A stretch of DNA of 64,000 bases from Gammaproteobacteria bacterium. Lineage in GTDB: Bacteria > Pseudomonadota > Gammaproteobacteria > Pseudomonadales > Pseudohongiellaceae. Of this stretch, positions 27,159-35,586 are shown piece after piece. The stretch spans positions 1 to 64,000 of the forward strand of contig JAPPOG010000028.1 in the NCBI GenBank assembly GCA_028818225.1. Reading direction: 5' to 3'. A program made the translations under genes and the position numbers. The notes beneath the pieces were generated by a model. That model saw nothing but the letters and a program-made list of their open reading frames with translations, made no database searches and had not been told where the DNA came from. The first letter of the stretch is position 1. Every line of letters starts with the position of its first letter.

Positions 27159-28706
27159 TCATTTTCCCTGCTCGAAGTCTTCGGCGAAATGTTCCAAGGC
27201 GCTAAGCACGGGGTAAGGTGTTAACCCGCCCATGGCGCAGAGGGAACCAGCTACCATTGTAGCGCAAAGTTCCTTCAGTAATTCCTTGTTTTCGTCAGTA
27301 TTTTCGCCATTCTTTATCCGGTCGATTACTTCCACACCGCGGACAGACCCAATGCGGCATGGTGTACATTTTCCGCAGGATTCGAGAGCACAGAATTCCA
27401 TGGAAAAGCGGGCCTGTTCACGCATATCTACAGATTCATCGAAGGCCACAATGCCGCCATGACCAAGCATGGCGCCAATCGCTGAGAATGCCTCATAGTC
27501 CAGCGGCGTATTCCATTGGCTCTCTGGCAAATAAGCACCCAGCGGACCGCCGACCTGAACTGCTCTTAATGGCTTACCACTGCGTGATCCTTCCCCAAAG
27601 TCATAGAGGAGATCGCGTAAGCTTGCTCCAAACGGAAGTTCCACCAGACCAGTCTGCTTTATGTTGCCAGACAACTGGAAGGGAAGGGTTCCCCGGGAAC
27701 TATTTACGCCATAGCTTTCATAGCAGGCAGCACCTTGATTAATAATCGTCGGAACTGAAGCCAGGGAAATAACATTATTAATGACTGTAGGTTTACCAAA
27801 TAAGCCTTTCACTGCGGGAAGTGGAGGCTTTGGTCTTACTTCACCGCGCTTACCCTCCAGGCTTTCCAGCATGGATGTCTCTTCACCACAAATATAAGCG
27901 CCGGCACCCAGACGAATCTCAATATCGAATGACTTGTCACTGCCCTGAATGTTATTGCCGAGATAATTTCCCTCGCGGGCACGAACCAAAGCTTCTGTTA
28001 ACACATTGTGAGCTAGTGGATACTCATCTCGCAGATAGATGAAACCCTGATCTGCATTTACCGCAAGTCCGGCTATAAGCATACCTTCGATCAGACAAAA
28101 GGGATCACTCTCCATTAGCATGCGATCAGAATAGGTTCCGGAGTCTCCCTCATCAGCATTGCATACAATATATTTTTGCGCTGATTCCGAATCCAACACC
28201 GTTTGCCATTTAATCCCGGCAGGAAAGGCGGCACCACCCCGGCCTCGCAATCCTGATTGTTTAAGCTCGGAAACTATATCCTGGGACGACATTGCCAGAG
28301 CTTTTTCCAGGCCAGCAAATCCCGCATGCTGCTTGTATTCACTGATAGAAAGAGGGTCGATTACGCCAACCCGCGCAAAAGTCACTCTGGTTTGTTTCTG
28401 CAAGAAAGGTATTTCTTCAGTCAATCCAAGGTGTTTGGAAAAATCCGTATTCCCTTCCCAGCAACGGGCGCCAATAAATTCTTCCAGATCATGTGGATAA
28501 ACGGGACCAAAAGCCTGACGTCCTTTGTCAGTTTCAATTTCAATTAATGGCTCCAACCAATAAAGGCCTCGGGAACCATTACGCACTACATCTACCGCAA
28601 TATCGTTTACGCGAAAATGTCGTTGCAGCGCCGCCGCGACTTTGTCCGCTCCCAGAGAACAGGCAGTCGTATCACGAGGCACAAAAACTTTTGACCTGGT
28701 AATCAT
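27159..28706 (-). CDS. fdsB: formate dehydrogenase beta subunit (NuoF-like)
   Basis: 515 residues. An N-terminal thioredoxin-like 2Fe-2S-type region is followed by a NuoF-like NADH/FMN domain (GLRGRGGAAFPAG for NAD, NADEGDSGTYSDR for FMN) and a 4Fe-4S site (ESCGKCTPCRIG). It moves electrons from fdsA to NAD. Its ATG overlaps the fdsG stop by one base (TGATG), implying coupled translation. Confidence 0.94.
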   Translation of the reverse strand: MITRSKVFVPRDTTACSLGADKVAAALQRHFRVNDIAVDVVRNGSRGLYWLEPLIEIETDKGRQAFGPVYPHDLEEFIGARCWEGNTDFSKHLGLTEEIPFLQKQTRVTFARVGVIDPLSISEYKQHAGFAGLEKALAMSSQDIVSELKQSGLRGRGGAAFPAGIKWQTVLDSESAQKYIVCNADEGDSGTYSDRMLMESDPFCLIEGMLIAGLAVNADQGFIYLRDEYPLAHNVLTEALVRAREGNYLGNNIQGSDKSFDIEIRLGAGAYICGEETSMLESLEGKRGEVRPKPPLPAVKGLFGKPTVINNVISLASVPTIINQGAACYESYGVNSSRGTLPFQLSGNIKQTGLVELPFGASLRDLLYDFGEGSRSGKPLRAVQVGGPLGAYLPESQWNTPLDYEAFSAIGAMLGHGGIVAFDESVDMREQARFSMEFCALESCGKCTPCRIGSVRGVEVIDRIKNGENTDENKELLKELCATMVAGSLCAMGGLTPYPVLSALEHFAEDFEQGK

Positions 28707-29191
28707 CAGCTTTTCACCTCGACAGCTTCAGTTTGTAAATCTGCAACAATTGAATCGAATGAATCGCTGTCTACATGGGCATGGATTGCATCCCCCACCC
28801 TTATGGCTGGCGAACATGCACAATTTCCCAGGCAATAAACCGGTTCCAGGGTTATTTGTCCATCGGCAGTAGTCTGATGGAATTCGATTCCGAGGGATTG
28901 CCTGGCATGTTTTTCGAGCTCCCTACTTCCCATTGCCTGACAGGATTCGGCGCGACAGATCTGAATAGTATGCCGGCCTGCCGGCGCCGAACGAAAAAAA
29001 TGGTAAAAACTAATAACGCCATGAACTTCTGCGCGGGATAGATTTAATCCCGCAGCAATTACTGGCACAATTTCTGGAGGAATAAACCCTAACTCATTCT
29101 GAACCGCATGCAGAACCACCAAAAGAGGGCCAGGTGTCTCTTTAAATTTGGACACTATGGCTGCAACAACTTCTTCCCTGCTCCCAGACAA
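28706..29191 (-). CDS. fdsG: formate dehydrogenase gamma subunit (NuoE-like)
   Basis: 161 residues, thioredoxin-like 2Fe-2S protein with four cysteines in the NuoE pattern (CRAESCQAMG and YCLGNCACSP). Starts at TTG 29191; GGAG nine bases upstream supports it. First enzyme gene of fdsG-B-A-fdhD-fdsD. Only 21 bases separate it from the upstream propeller gene, so no separate promoter region is visible. Confidence 0.92.
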   Translation of the reverse strand: MSGSREEVVAAIVSKFKETPGPLLVVLHAVQNELGFIPPEIVPVIAAGLNLSRAEVHGVISFYHFFRSAPAGRHTIQICRAESCQAMGSRELEKHARQSLGIEFHQTTADGQITLEPVYCLGNCACSPAIRVGDAIHAHVDSDSFDSIVADLQTEAVEVKS

Positions 29192-29212
29192 AAGTTTTAT
29201 CTCCGGTTGTGG

Positions 29213-30223
29213 CTAGCGATACTCAAATCTTGCAATTCGATTACTGCCAGCTATACCTCCAACCCATACTTCATCTCCCACTTCAATGGCTACAGTACCA
29301 AGCAGGAACATTGGATTTGAAGGATAGTCTATGATTTCTCTAGCGGTTAAATTATTTACATCAATCCGGGTTACATGGGATGAAACACCTGCACATTGTT
29401 GCTGAGATAGGCATGCGATAATGGAATTGGCTTCGGGACCAACGTGTCCAGCAGCAAGCAAGGAACCATCCGTCGCCCAGCGAACATTATCGACATGATG
29501 TGGCAGGTCAACAGACTCCACCTCGACATTACTCTGACCCCGCGATAATTTAATAATCGATCGTGTGCCCCAGCCTCCGATATAAAACCAGTTTCCATCG
29601 GGAGAAATTTCGATTCCATTTGGACCTGCACTCACACTTCCCGGAACCTGCTCCCAATCACCTCCCGGTTGCCACTCATAAACAGCACCCAAGGGTAAAT
29701 TCATGTGGGTCGCTGCCATGCCCTGTTCCGGGGTTGCAACAACTGAATTGAACACAATGCCTTCAGGGGCCATGACACAGCCTATCCAGGAGATACCCGG
29801 AGTACCTGCTGTTTCTTCAATCTCAAATATTTCTATTGATTCGCGATCACCATGGCGCACAACCAGCAGGGTATGAATCCCATTATCACCGGGGATCAGA
29901 TTTACCCCATGGGGCCTGAAACCCGTACTCAATGGACCGGGGCAGTCTGCATAGAGACTATGAAGATCATGAGCTGCGGTTGGGCTGGGATAAACTGCGA
30001 TAGAGCTCAACTCATCACTATGAGTGAAATACAGATAACCATCGTCTTCCATGCCAGAAGCAATTACCCAAGGTGAGTCTGGAATTTGCGCCAGGTCTTC
30101 AGGGCTTACAGGGCCGCACAAAAACTGCACATTACCATCAGCAGAACAATCTTCTGCTGCCTGGATATGCCAGCCTGATATTAAAAGCAGTGCGCCGAGC
30201 GAATACTGCAGTAGTCTTTTCAT
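29213..30223 (-). CDS. secreted SMP-30/paraoxonase-like beta-propeller
   Basis: 336 residues with a signal peptide (MKRLLQYSLGALLLISGW, cleavage after IQA). Blade motifs recall paraoxonase/SMP-30 proteins: FRPHGVNLIPGDNG, LVVRHGDRESIEIFEIE, GPNGIEISPDGNWFYIGGWG and HHVDNVRWATDG, where the Asn/Asp residues commonly bind calcium. Such proteins are lactonases or esterases in the periplasm. The substrate is unknown. It is just upstream of, and in line with, the formate dehydrogenase operon; a strong terminator separates it from the sigma-factor operon before it. Confidence 0.75.
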   Translation of the reverse strand: MKRLLQYSLGALLLISGWHIQAAEDCSADGNVQFLCGPVSPEDLAQIPDSPWVIASGMEDDGYLYFTHSDELSSIAVYPSPTAAHDLHSLYADCPGPLSTGFRPHGVNLIPGDNGIHTLLVVRHGDRESIEIFEIEETAGTPGISWIGCVMAPEGIVFNSVVATPEQGMAATHMNLPLGAVYEWQPGGDWEQVPGSVSAGPNGIEISPDGNWFYIGGWGTRSIIKLSRGQSNVEVESVDLPHHVDNVRWATDGSLLAAGHVGPEANSIIACLSQQQCAGVSSHVTRIDVNNLTAREIIDYPSNPMFLLGTVAIEVGDEVWVGGIAGSNRIARFEYR

Positions 30224-30319
30224 TTTTATCTCCAGATCATGAATTTAGGAGCCTGCAAAGCTCTGAAGCATAAAAGTAATACTATTTGAAGTCCATGGAC
30301 CGCAGGCATTAGCTGCAAA

Positions 30320-30348
30320 CAAAAAGCCCAGCTAATTAGCTGGGCTTC
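30320..30348 (-). terminator. intrinsic terminator of the sigma/DUF4252 operon
   Basis: AAGCCCAGCT / AGCTGGGCTT (10-base stem, AATT loop, 30324-30347), with a T-run when read on the minus strand. It lies 24 bases after the stop of the 30372 gene. Confidence 0.8.
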
Positions 30349-30371
30349 GTAAAGTGCGTGTTGTATGGCTC

Positions 30372-30899
30372 TCAGGAAGAGCTGTATATGCCCCTGTGGC
30401 CGCGAGCGGGCTTCATGGCAAATTCGAGCATGTGATAAAAATCACCACCTAAGTTAATCAATACGAGTTCATCATTTTCCAGTACAAACACAGATAGCGC
30501 TTCGAGGGAGTTGCTATCTAAATCCATTCCCACATAGACCCATACCTGCTCACTGTCTTCTTTCACTTTTACGATTCGGTCCCAGGTAAGCCCGGCATCT
30601 TTTGCCATTAACGATTCATGAAATATTTCATCCGTAAAATCGATGAAACCGCCCCTGGGATGAATGGAGTAAACCGCAACCTGGACATGATCAATTTCCG
30701 AGAGATCTGCCTCATTAGGGGTGACCATATCGAGAAAATCAAACATGCCTCCGCTCATGGCAATACCAACTTCTTTTTGCAGTCGTATATCCGGCAATTG
30801 CTGCGCTAATGCATCTCTTACCGGCCGTAATGGTCGATCAGTGAATGACATGCATCCTGTTAGTAGTAATAGAGAAGCACAAATAAGTAGGGTCTTCAT
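30372..30899 (-). CDS. DUF4252 lipoprotein
   Basis: 175 residues with a lipobox (LLLLTGC, Cys16), so a lipid-anchored envelope protein. The body matches DUF4252: DHVQVAVYSIHPRGG, WDRIVKVKEDSEQVWVYVG and VLINLGGDFYHMLEFA. Function of the family is unknown; members commonly sit beside ECF sigma/anti-sigma genes, as here. Fifteen bases downstream of a second DUF4252 gene with a secretory rather than lipoprotein signal. Confidence 0.78.
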   Translation of the reverse strand: MKTLLICASLLLLTGCMSFTDRPLRPVRDALAQQLPDIRLQKEVGIAMSGGMFDFLDMVTPNEADLSEIDHVQVAVYSIHPRGGFIDFTDEIFHESLMAKDAGLTWDRIVKVKEDSEQVWVYVGMDLDSNSLEALSVFVLENDELVLINLGGDFYHMLEFAMKPARGHRGIYSSS

Positions 30900-30914
30900 G
30901 GAGTTGCGCTTCTG

Positions 30915-31478
30915 TTAGTTTATAGTTTCAACATCTAGATCAACCAGTTCATCGATATCGAATCGACGACCCAGTGCTGCGATATCGTCAGTGCTAATGT
31001 CTCCGACAATGTTCACCAACACAGTATCGCCAGGCTCAGCAACCATAATGGCTATACCATAGATGACAGAGGCGTCTTCAGACAGGCGAAAGTAGATATC
31101 TACATGCTCTGGATCTTCTCTAACCCTTACCACTCGATCCCAACCCTGATCATCAAGATTTTCCGCAATTTCGTTCATAGAAGATGAAATCTCACCGACA
31201 TCAATCGCACTACTTTCGAACACATTAACTGTAACTCGCAGCAGCTTTGATATGAAGTCGGCGGCCTCTTCATCTTCAGAGCGGATTAAGTTTGTCACCA
31301 TATTCAGAAGCGGTGCCTTAAGACTGACTTCGACAGTGGGCTCGATATTGGCTATGGCGGTAAGGACTGAAAAGTCCACATAACCAGGGTGATCCAGGGA
31401 ATCACTATCCTGCCCATTTGCCAAAGGCATAAAGCCGAGCAGCAATACAGGCAACATTAATCGTCTTACAATTTTCAT
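30915..31478 (-). CDS. secreted DUF4252 protein
   Basis: 187 residues from ATG 31478 (MKIVRRLMLPVLLLGF; cleavage probably after ANG). An in-frame ATG at 31493 gives five more residues, but GAGG precedes 31478. Paralogue of the neighbouring lipoprotein: WDRVVRVREDPEHVDIYF and VLVNIVGDIS align with it. Periplasmic by prediction. Third gene of the sigma operon. Confidence 0.75.
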   Translation of the reverse strand: MKIVRRLMLPVLLLGFMPLANGQDSDSLDHPGYVDFSVLTAIANIEPTVEVSLKAPLLNMVTNLIRSEDEEAADFISKLLRVTVNVFESSAIDVGEISSSMNEIAENLDDQGWDRVVRVREDPEHVDIYFRLSEDASVIYGIAIMVAEPGDTVLVNIVGDISTDDIAALGRRFDIDELVDLDVETIN

Positions 31479-31529
31479 ACACTTACCTCGCACTTTACTT
31501 ACTACTTTAAACAGCTATAAATTTCCAAA

Positions 31530-32174
31530 TTAAATCGGGTCGTCCAGCAACGCATCTCTATTACGTTCCATGGCTCGCTCAAAAGAAGCATTCAATGAAT
31601 CCTGCAAAGGTGTCACCAGGAATCTATCGCCAATCATGACTTCTGTTCGTTGACTAACTTCGTTCAGGTAATCAATTGCCAGGTTTAAGTCCAATAAGGC
31701 TTGCTGAATATCTTCAGGACCATAAGTCACTTGCTGCATATCGACTGTCTGTACTTCCTGGCTTGCCACTTGCGGAGCATCTTGGGTAGGGCCAAAAACT
31801 GCTGGCCAGATTGCAATGGCAAGTACCGCAACAGCTACAACCGGCATCGCATAGCGGACAAACATCGGGGCACTACCTAACCAATCTCCTAATGCGGTCC
31901 AGAGCGATGAAGATCTTGCAGGAGCAGCACTTTCGTGCCCGTTATTAACGAGCCGGTGAATTGGCTCCAAGACATTTTCATCACAGTTGATGACCGGCAA
32001 ATCAAGAATGGCATCATGCACTGTCTGCGCGTATTGCAACTCGCGCCCACAATCCTCACAGGTATGAACATGAGACATGAATACTTCCCGTTGTGCAGAG
32101 CTCAATTCCCCATCGACAAAACTATCGATTTGCAATTGAATGAAATAACACTGTGACTCGCTATTGGTTGACAT
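31530..32174 (-). CDS. zinc-finger anti-sigma factor
   Basis: 214 residues. N-terminal zf-HC2 (ZAS) domain: FVDGELSSAQREVF, then the His-x3-Cys-x2-Cys motif HVHTCEDCGREL. One membrane span about 105-125 (AMPVVAVAVLAIAIWPAVF) and a periplasmic C-terminal helix region (DIQQALLDLNLAIDYLNE). This is the normal plan for a membrane anti-sigma factor holding an ECF sigma. 36 bases after the sigma gene. Confidence 0.86.
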   Translation of the reverse strand: MSTNSESQCYFIQLQIDSFVDGELSSAQREVFMSHVHTCEDCGRELQYAQTVHDAILDLPVINCDENVLEPIHRLVNNGHESAAPARSSSLWTALGDWLGSAPMFVRYAMPVVAVAVLAIAIWPAVFGPTQDAPQVASQEVQTVDMQQVTYGPEDIQQALLDLNLAIDYLNEVSQRTEVMIGDRFLVTPLQDSLNASFERAMERNRDALLDDPI

Positions 32175-32210
32175 TGCTTTTACCTATTGCCAGCTTCCAA
32201 CACTCATTAA

Positions 32211-32786
32211 CTATTCATTTGTCGCTTTTACTGTAGATAACGTAAGCGACTCTTTATCAGTTACAGGCTTGCCTACCGAGACATTGAATAAATTTCGCAA
32301 GGTCTTGTTTTCACGCAGCTTTCGCCTGCTGCGATGGAGATAGACTTTTACCTGACTTTCACTCATGTCCAGGGTTTCGCGAATTTCTGCGTAACTCAGC
32401 CCCTGTACGTCGCGCATAACAATGATGCTGCGAAAAGGATCATCCAGCTCCTTGATGGCTTCCATTAGCTGCTGTTTGAATGCGGCCTGATCCAGTTGCC
32501 GCCCCTCATCAATTTCTTCAGCCTGCTCTTCAACTTCCGCATAATCATCTTGCTGACTATTGGCAGACTTGTTTTTCCTTACCTGATCGATCACCGCGTT
32601 ATGGGCAACCCGCATTAACCAGCCACCTAGCTTGCTGTGGTCAATTTTCTGCCAGTGTTGCCACAGCTTGATAAAAACTTCCTGGGTAACGTCTTCGGCG
32701 TCTTCTTTAGCGCGCAGGCTATAGTGGGCAAAGGAGAAAATCCGTTGCCTGTGTTGATCTACGGCCTGACGGTACTGCGGTATCAT
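32211..32786 (-). CDS. ECF RNA polymerase sigma factor
   Basis: 191 residues from ATG 32786. Region 2: AKEDAEDVTQEVFIKLWQHW and LGGWLMRVAHNAVIDQVRK. Region 4: DDPFRSIIVMRDVQGLSYAEI and ESQVKVYLHRSRRKLRE. The frame extends to TTG 32831, but family N-termini and an ECF-type promoter ending just before 32786 favour the ATG, perhaps on a leaderless message. Heads the operon sigma / anti-sigma / DUF4252 x2; likely self-activated. Confidence 0.88.
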   Translation of the reverse strand: MIPQYRQAVDQHRQRIFSFAHYSLRAKEDAEDVTQEVFIKLWQHWQKIDHSKLGGWLMRVAHNAVIDQVRKNKSANSQQDDYAEVEEQAEEIDEGRQLDQAAFKQQLMEAIKELDDPFRSIIVMRDVQGLSYAEIRETLDMSESQVKVYLHRSRRKLRENKTLRNLFNVSVGKPVTDKESLTLSTVKATNE

Positions 32787-32796
32787 TGATTTTAAA

Positions 32797-32822
32797 GACG
32801 GGAATTGAGGGAAAAGGTTACA
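32797..32822 (-). promoter_or_regulatory. ECF-type promoter of the sigma operon
   Basis: On the minus strand: TGTAAC (32822-32817), 16-base spacer, CGTC (32800-32797). This is the AAC / CGTC pattern typical of ECF promoters. Predicted start falls within a few bases of ATG 32786. Confidence 0.5.
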
Positions 32823-32885
32823 GTATTTCAATTTCCACCCGGAATACAGGGAAAATCAACGGCTTAAAGTGCTATTTTATCTCTT

Positions 32886-32908
32886 TTCCGGGGGGACATA
32901 CCCCGGAA
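32886..32908. promoter_or_regulatory. GC-rich palindrome between divergent genes
   Basis: TTCCGGGG (32886-32893) and CCCCGGAA (32901-32908) are perfect inverted arms with a 7-base centre. It lies between the sigma operon and the hydrolase; TATACT at 32913-32918 could be a -10 for the hydrolase, which would put the palindrome over its -35 region. Operator or hairpin. Confidence 0.4.
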
Positions 32909-32961
32909 TTGCTATACTGAAACCTAACAATAACAAGAATTGCTGCACCTTAATTTCGCGC

Positions 32962-33642
32962 ATGAAGAAGATCAAAGCCCTGGTCCTGATCGCTGGCCTG
33001 ATAGCTACCCTGGGAAATTCACAGGCGGCAGAAAAATCCATACTCCTTAGCAATGGCGAGAGCCTGCAGGTGTACTTTTTTACCCCTGAAGAAGTTGAAT
33101 TCCCGCCCCTTGTAATGCATGTAGCCAGCGGCTCAAACAATAAATTCGCCGTCAGGGCGGGATTCTGGCTCGGTCGTGAACTGCTAGAAAGAGGCTGGGC
33201 TGTGGCGGTTCCGGTATCTCCAGAAGGCCGCATGTATTTCGTTGACAATCCCCACTTCTTTCAGGAGATTATTGCCGCATTACGGGCGGACCATAAGCTT
33301 CACGCTGACAAAGTCATTGTTAGCGGCATTTCTAATGGTGGCAGCGCTGCATTAGCGATAGCCGCTCAGCAGCCAGAAACATATGCCGGCATCATCGCTG
33401 TTCCGGGAAGGATCTGGGATGAGGAAAAATTTCAGGCGATGGAAGGAATCGAGGTCTACTTGCGTATCGGCGAAAGGGATACTTACCGCTGGAATAACCG
33501 TCTGGAGGGCATGACTGCAACTCTGACCGCAGCCGGCGCCGAGGTAGATGCAGCGATCGTCCCCGGCGCCAAACATATTTTTTCAATGGATTGGGAAAGC
33601 TTGCAATCCTGGTTGGACAAGTTGACACAGTCAGCGCACTAG
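32962..33642 (+). CDS. secreted alpha/beta hydrolase
   Basis: 226 residues from ATG 32962 (MKKIKALVLIAGLIATLG, signal peptide ending SQA). The nucleophile elbow is GISNGGSAALAIA, followed by PETYAGIIAVPGRIW and a C-terminal catalytic His in PGAKHIFSMDW, as in PHB-depolymerase/LpqC-like esterases. Upstream frame (32869) is unlikely to be translated. Divergent from the sigma operon; substrate unknown. Confidence 0.78.
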   Translation: MKKIKALVLIAGLIATLGNSQAAEKSILLSNGESLQVYFFTPEEVEFPPLVMHVASGSNNKFAVRAGFWLGRELLERGWAVAVPVSPEGRMYFVDNPHFFQEIIAALRADHKLHADKVIVSGISNGGSAALAIAAQQPETYAGIIAVPGRIWDEEKFQAMEGIEVYLRIGERDTYRWNNRLEGMTATLTAAGAEVDAAIVPGAKHIFSMDWESLQSWLDKLTQSAH

Positions 33643-33723
33643 CGCTAACTGCGCAATTACTCTGGCTTGATGCCGACCTTGCTCATTACCACATGATCAG
33701 ATAAAGCAAGACATTCTTTTCGA

Positions 33724-34083
33724 CTAGTATCGGTCTTCTTCTATCCAGTAATTACTCACCACCCCTTCGGCAAACTCGATTGAAAGGGTCTCCATGCGCT
33801 CTTCTTCAACATCCACCGAGAAAACCAGAAAAACGCCCACTTCAGTATCTTTTTCTGAGCGATTGCGATATTTCCAGATCTCGGTGCCGTCGGCATAGCT
33901 AAGCTTGGTGCTGGGATCTCCAAAAGAAGTGCTGACGAAATCCTGGTTACTCTGGCCGATCTGTAATCGGGCCACATTACCTTCATCCCAGACTGTGTGT
34001 AATGGCCTGGAATCTGAATCAATAGTGATGAGACACCCGGTAAGTGTCAAAGCCATTAGTAAAAGAAGTACATTTTTAATCAT
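33724..34083 (-). CDS. small lipoprotein, SmpA/BamE-like fold
   Basis: 119 residues; lipobox LTLTGC (Cys17). The pattern LQIGQSNQDFVSTSFGDPSTK, then GTEIWKYRN, is that of SmpA/OmlA-fold outer-membrane lipoproteins, though this is not the canonical BamE. Convergent with the hydrolase. Role unknown. Confidence 0.65.
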   Translation of the reverse strand: MIKNVLLLLMALTLTGCLITIDSDSRPLHTVWDEGNVARLQIGQSNQDFVSTSFGDPSTKLSYADGTEIWKYRNRSEKDTEVGVFLVFSVDVEEERMETLSIEFAEGVVSNYWIEEDRY

Positions 34084-34314
34084 TGAGTGTTCCCCGCGGT
34101 TATTGAATATTCCTGCTGTTTAACCAGCAGGCTCCTTGTGATTATGAGCTCAAGACGTTCGCTAACGAAAAAAGTTACAGCAGCGGACAGTGACATAATA
34201 TTGGCTGAGGCTTAATCCAAGCTGAATACAGCTTATGGAGCATAAACTTAAGGAATAAGGCTCGAGAACGACTAATAGGACTAACCACCGAGTCACCAAC
34301 AAGTCACGATTACT

Positions 34315-35274
34315 ATGGTGCTATTCAATCAATTATTTCCGCTCTGGGCGCTGCTACTTTCTATCATCGCCTTTGTTTTTAGTGAGCCATTCAGCGCACT
34401 GGAAATTGCTATAGTTCCCCTGCTGGCTGGCGTGATGTTCATGATGGGACTTACCCTAACCAGAGATGATTTTGTGCGAATAAGTAAGGATCCTCGTGCA
34501 GTTTTCATTGGCGTGTTATTGCAGTTTGTGTTGATGCCATTTTTAGCTATCACGCTGGCCAGTATGTTGCAGTTATCCAATCAACTGACTGCGGGTATGG
34601 TTTTGGTAGGTAGCTGTGCAGGAGGAACCGCGTCAAACGTAATTGCTTACCTGGCGAAAGGAGATGTCGCACTGTCTATTTCAATGACAATGACTTCTAC
34701 GCTAATTGGAGTTTTTGCCACACCATTGTTATGCGCCTTTTATCTTTCCGAAACTGTCGCTGTAGACAGTTTCGGTATGCTAATGAGTATAGTGCAGATG
34801 GTATTCTTGCCAGTGTTCGCTGGCGTTTTAGTGAATCATTGGATGCATCAGCAGGTAGCCAGGGTTGAGAGGTTACTTCCTTCTATATCTATTCTCTTCA
34901 TTTTATTAATAATCGCCATAGTAGTCGCACTAAACTCTTCACGACTGGTAAACATTGGCATGCTGACCCTGCTGGCCGTAATTTTTCACAACAGCTTTGG
35001 TTTGGCAGGTGGTTTCTTCATCAGTCGGCTTTGTGGTTTTAATTTAAAACAAAGCCAGACTATTGCTATTGAAGTTGGTATGCAGAACTCCGGTTTGGGC
35101 GTAGCTTTGGCTTTACAGTATTTCTCCGCGACCGCAGCTCTGCCGGGGGCACTTTTTAGTGTATGGCATAACATCAGCGGTTCTGTTCTCGCTTCAATCT
35201 GGGGAAGAAGACGAGACTCAATCGAATACCTGATTAAGGATGAACAGAATTTAAAATCTGATAGAGTGAAATAA
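34315..35274 (+). CDS. bile acid:sodium symporter family transporter
   Basis: 319 residues, about ten membrane segments. SBF/BASS motifs: GVMFMMGLTL, GSCAGGTASNVIAYLAKGD (crossover helix 4) and EVGMQNSGLGVALALQYF (crossover helix 9). Such transporters move organic anions with sodium; pantoate, oxoacids and bile acids are known substrates. ATG 34315 has no clear ribosome site. Substrate cannot be inferred from neighbours. Confidence 0.85.
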   Translation: MVLFNQLFPLWALLLSIIAFVFSEPFSALEIAIVPLLAGVMFMMGLTLTRDDFVRISKDPRAVFIGVLLQFVLMPFLAITLASMLQLSNQLTAGMVLVGSCAGGTASNVIAYLAKGDVALSISMTMTSTLIGVFATPLLCAFYLSETVAVDSFGMLMSIVQMVFLPVFAGVLVNHWMHQQVARVERLLPSISILFILLIIAIVVALNSSRLVNIGMLTLLAVIFHNSFGLAGGFFISRLCGFNLKQSQTIAIEVGMQNSGLGVALALQYFSATAALPGALFSVWHNISGSVLASIWGRRRDSIEYLIKDEQNLKSDRVK

Positions 35275-35291
35275 AAAAATCCTCCTGCGCT

Positions 35292-35319
35292 TGACCTAAA
35301 TATATATGAGCGTACAATG
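35292..35319 (+). promoter_or_regulatory. sigma-70-like promoter of leader RNA
   Basis: TTGACC (35292-35297), 16 bases, TACAAT (35314-35319). A start near 35326 precedes a 34-codon frame and a strong terminator. Confidence 0.5.
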
Positions 35320-35351
35320 CGCGCATCAAAAACTTGTATTTAGTGAAGACA

Positions 35352-35456
35352 ATGAACACTCTAAATCTATTAACAATCACGTCGTCGAACATGGCCTATG
35401 TCGGTCACCTGTTCTGCGCGCGCGTGGTGGAAATTTGGGAGACCTGCTTGGAGTGA
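35352..35456 (+). CDS. candidate 34-residue leader peptide
   Basis: ATG 35352 to TGA 35454-35456. It starts MNTLNLLTITSSNMAYVG and ends EIWETCLE. No signal peptide; codon use is not skewed to one amino acid, so a classical amino-acid attenuator is not obvious. GAAG five bases upstream is a weak ribosome site. It lies between a promoter and a terminator, all ahead of an MFS exporter, hence the leader interpretation. It could instead be chance coding within a small RNA. Confidence 0.35.
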   Translation: MNTLNLLTITSSNMAYVGHLFCARVVEIWETCLE

Positions 35457-35493
35457 TTTTCTGACTGATAGTCGAAAAACCAAAGTCTTAAAG

Positions 35494-35533
35494 AAAAGAC
35501 CTCTAAGTTCAAAAACCTAGAGGTCTTTTTTTT
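35494..35533 (+). terminator. strong intrinsic terminator before MFS gene
   Basis: AAAAGACCTCTA (35494-35505) pairs with TAGAGGTCTTTT (35518-35529), followed by more T. GTCTT at 35485-35489 can alternatively pair with AAGAC (35496-35500) inside the 5' arm, a small competing hairpin. The MFS start is 54 bases further on. Confidence 0.85.
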
Positions 35534-35586
35534 TGCGGTGAATTTTAATTTTACTCGTAGATTACTGCGGGTACAGGGTAACTATT

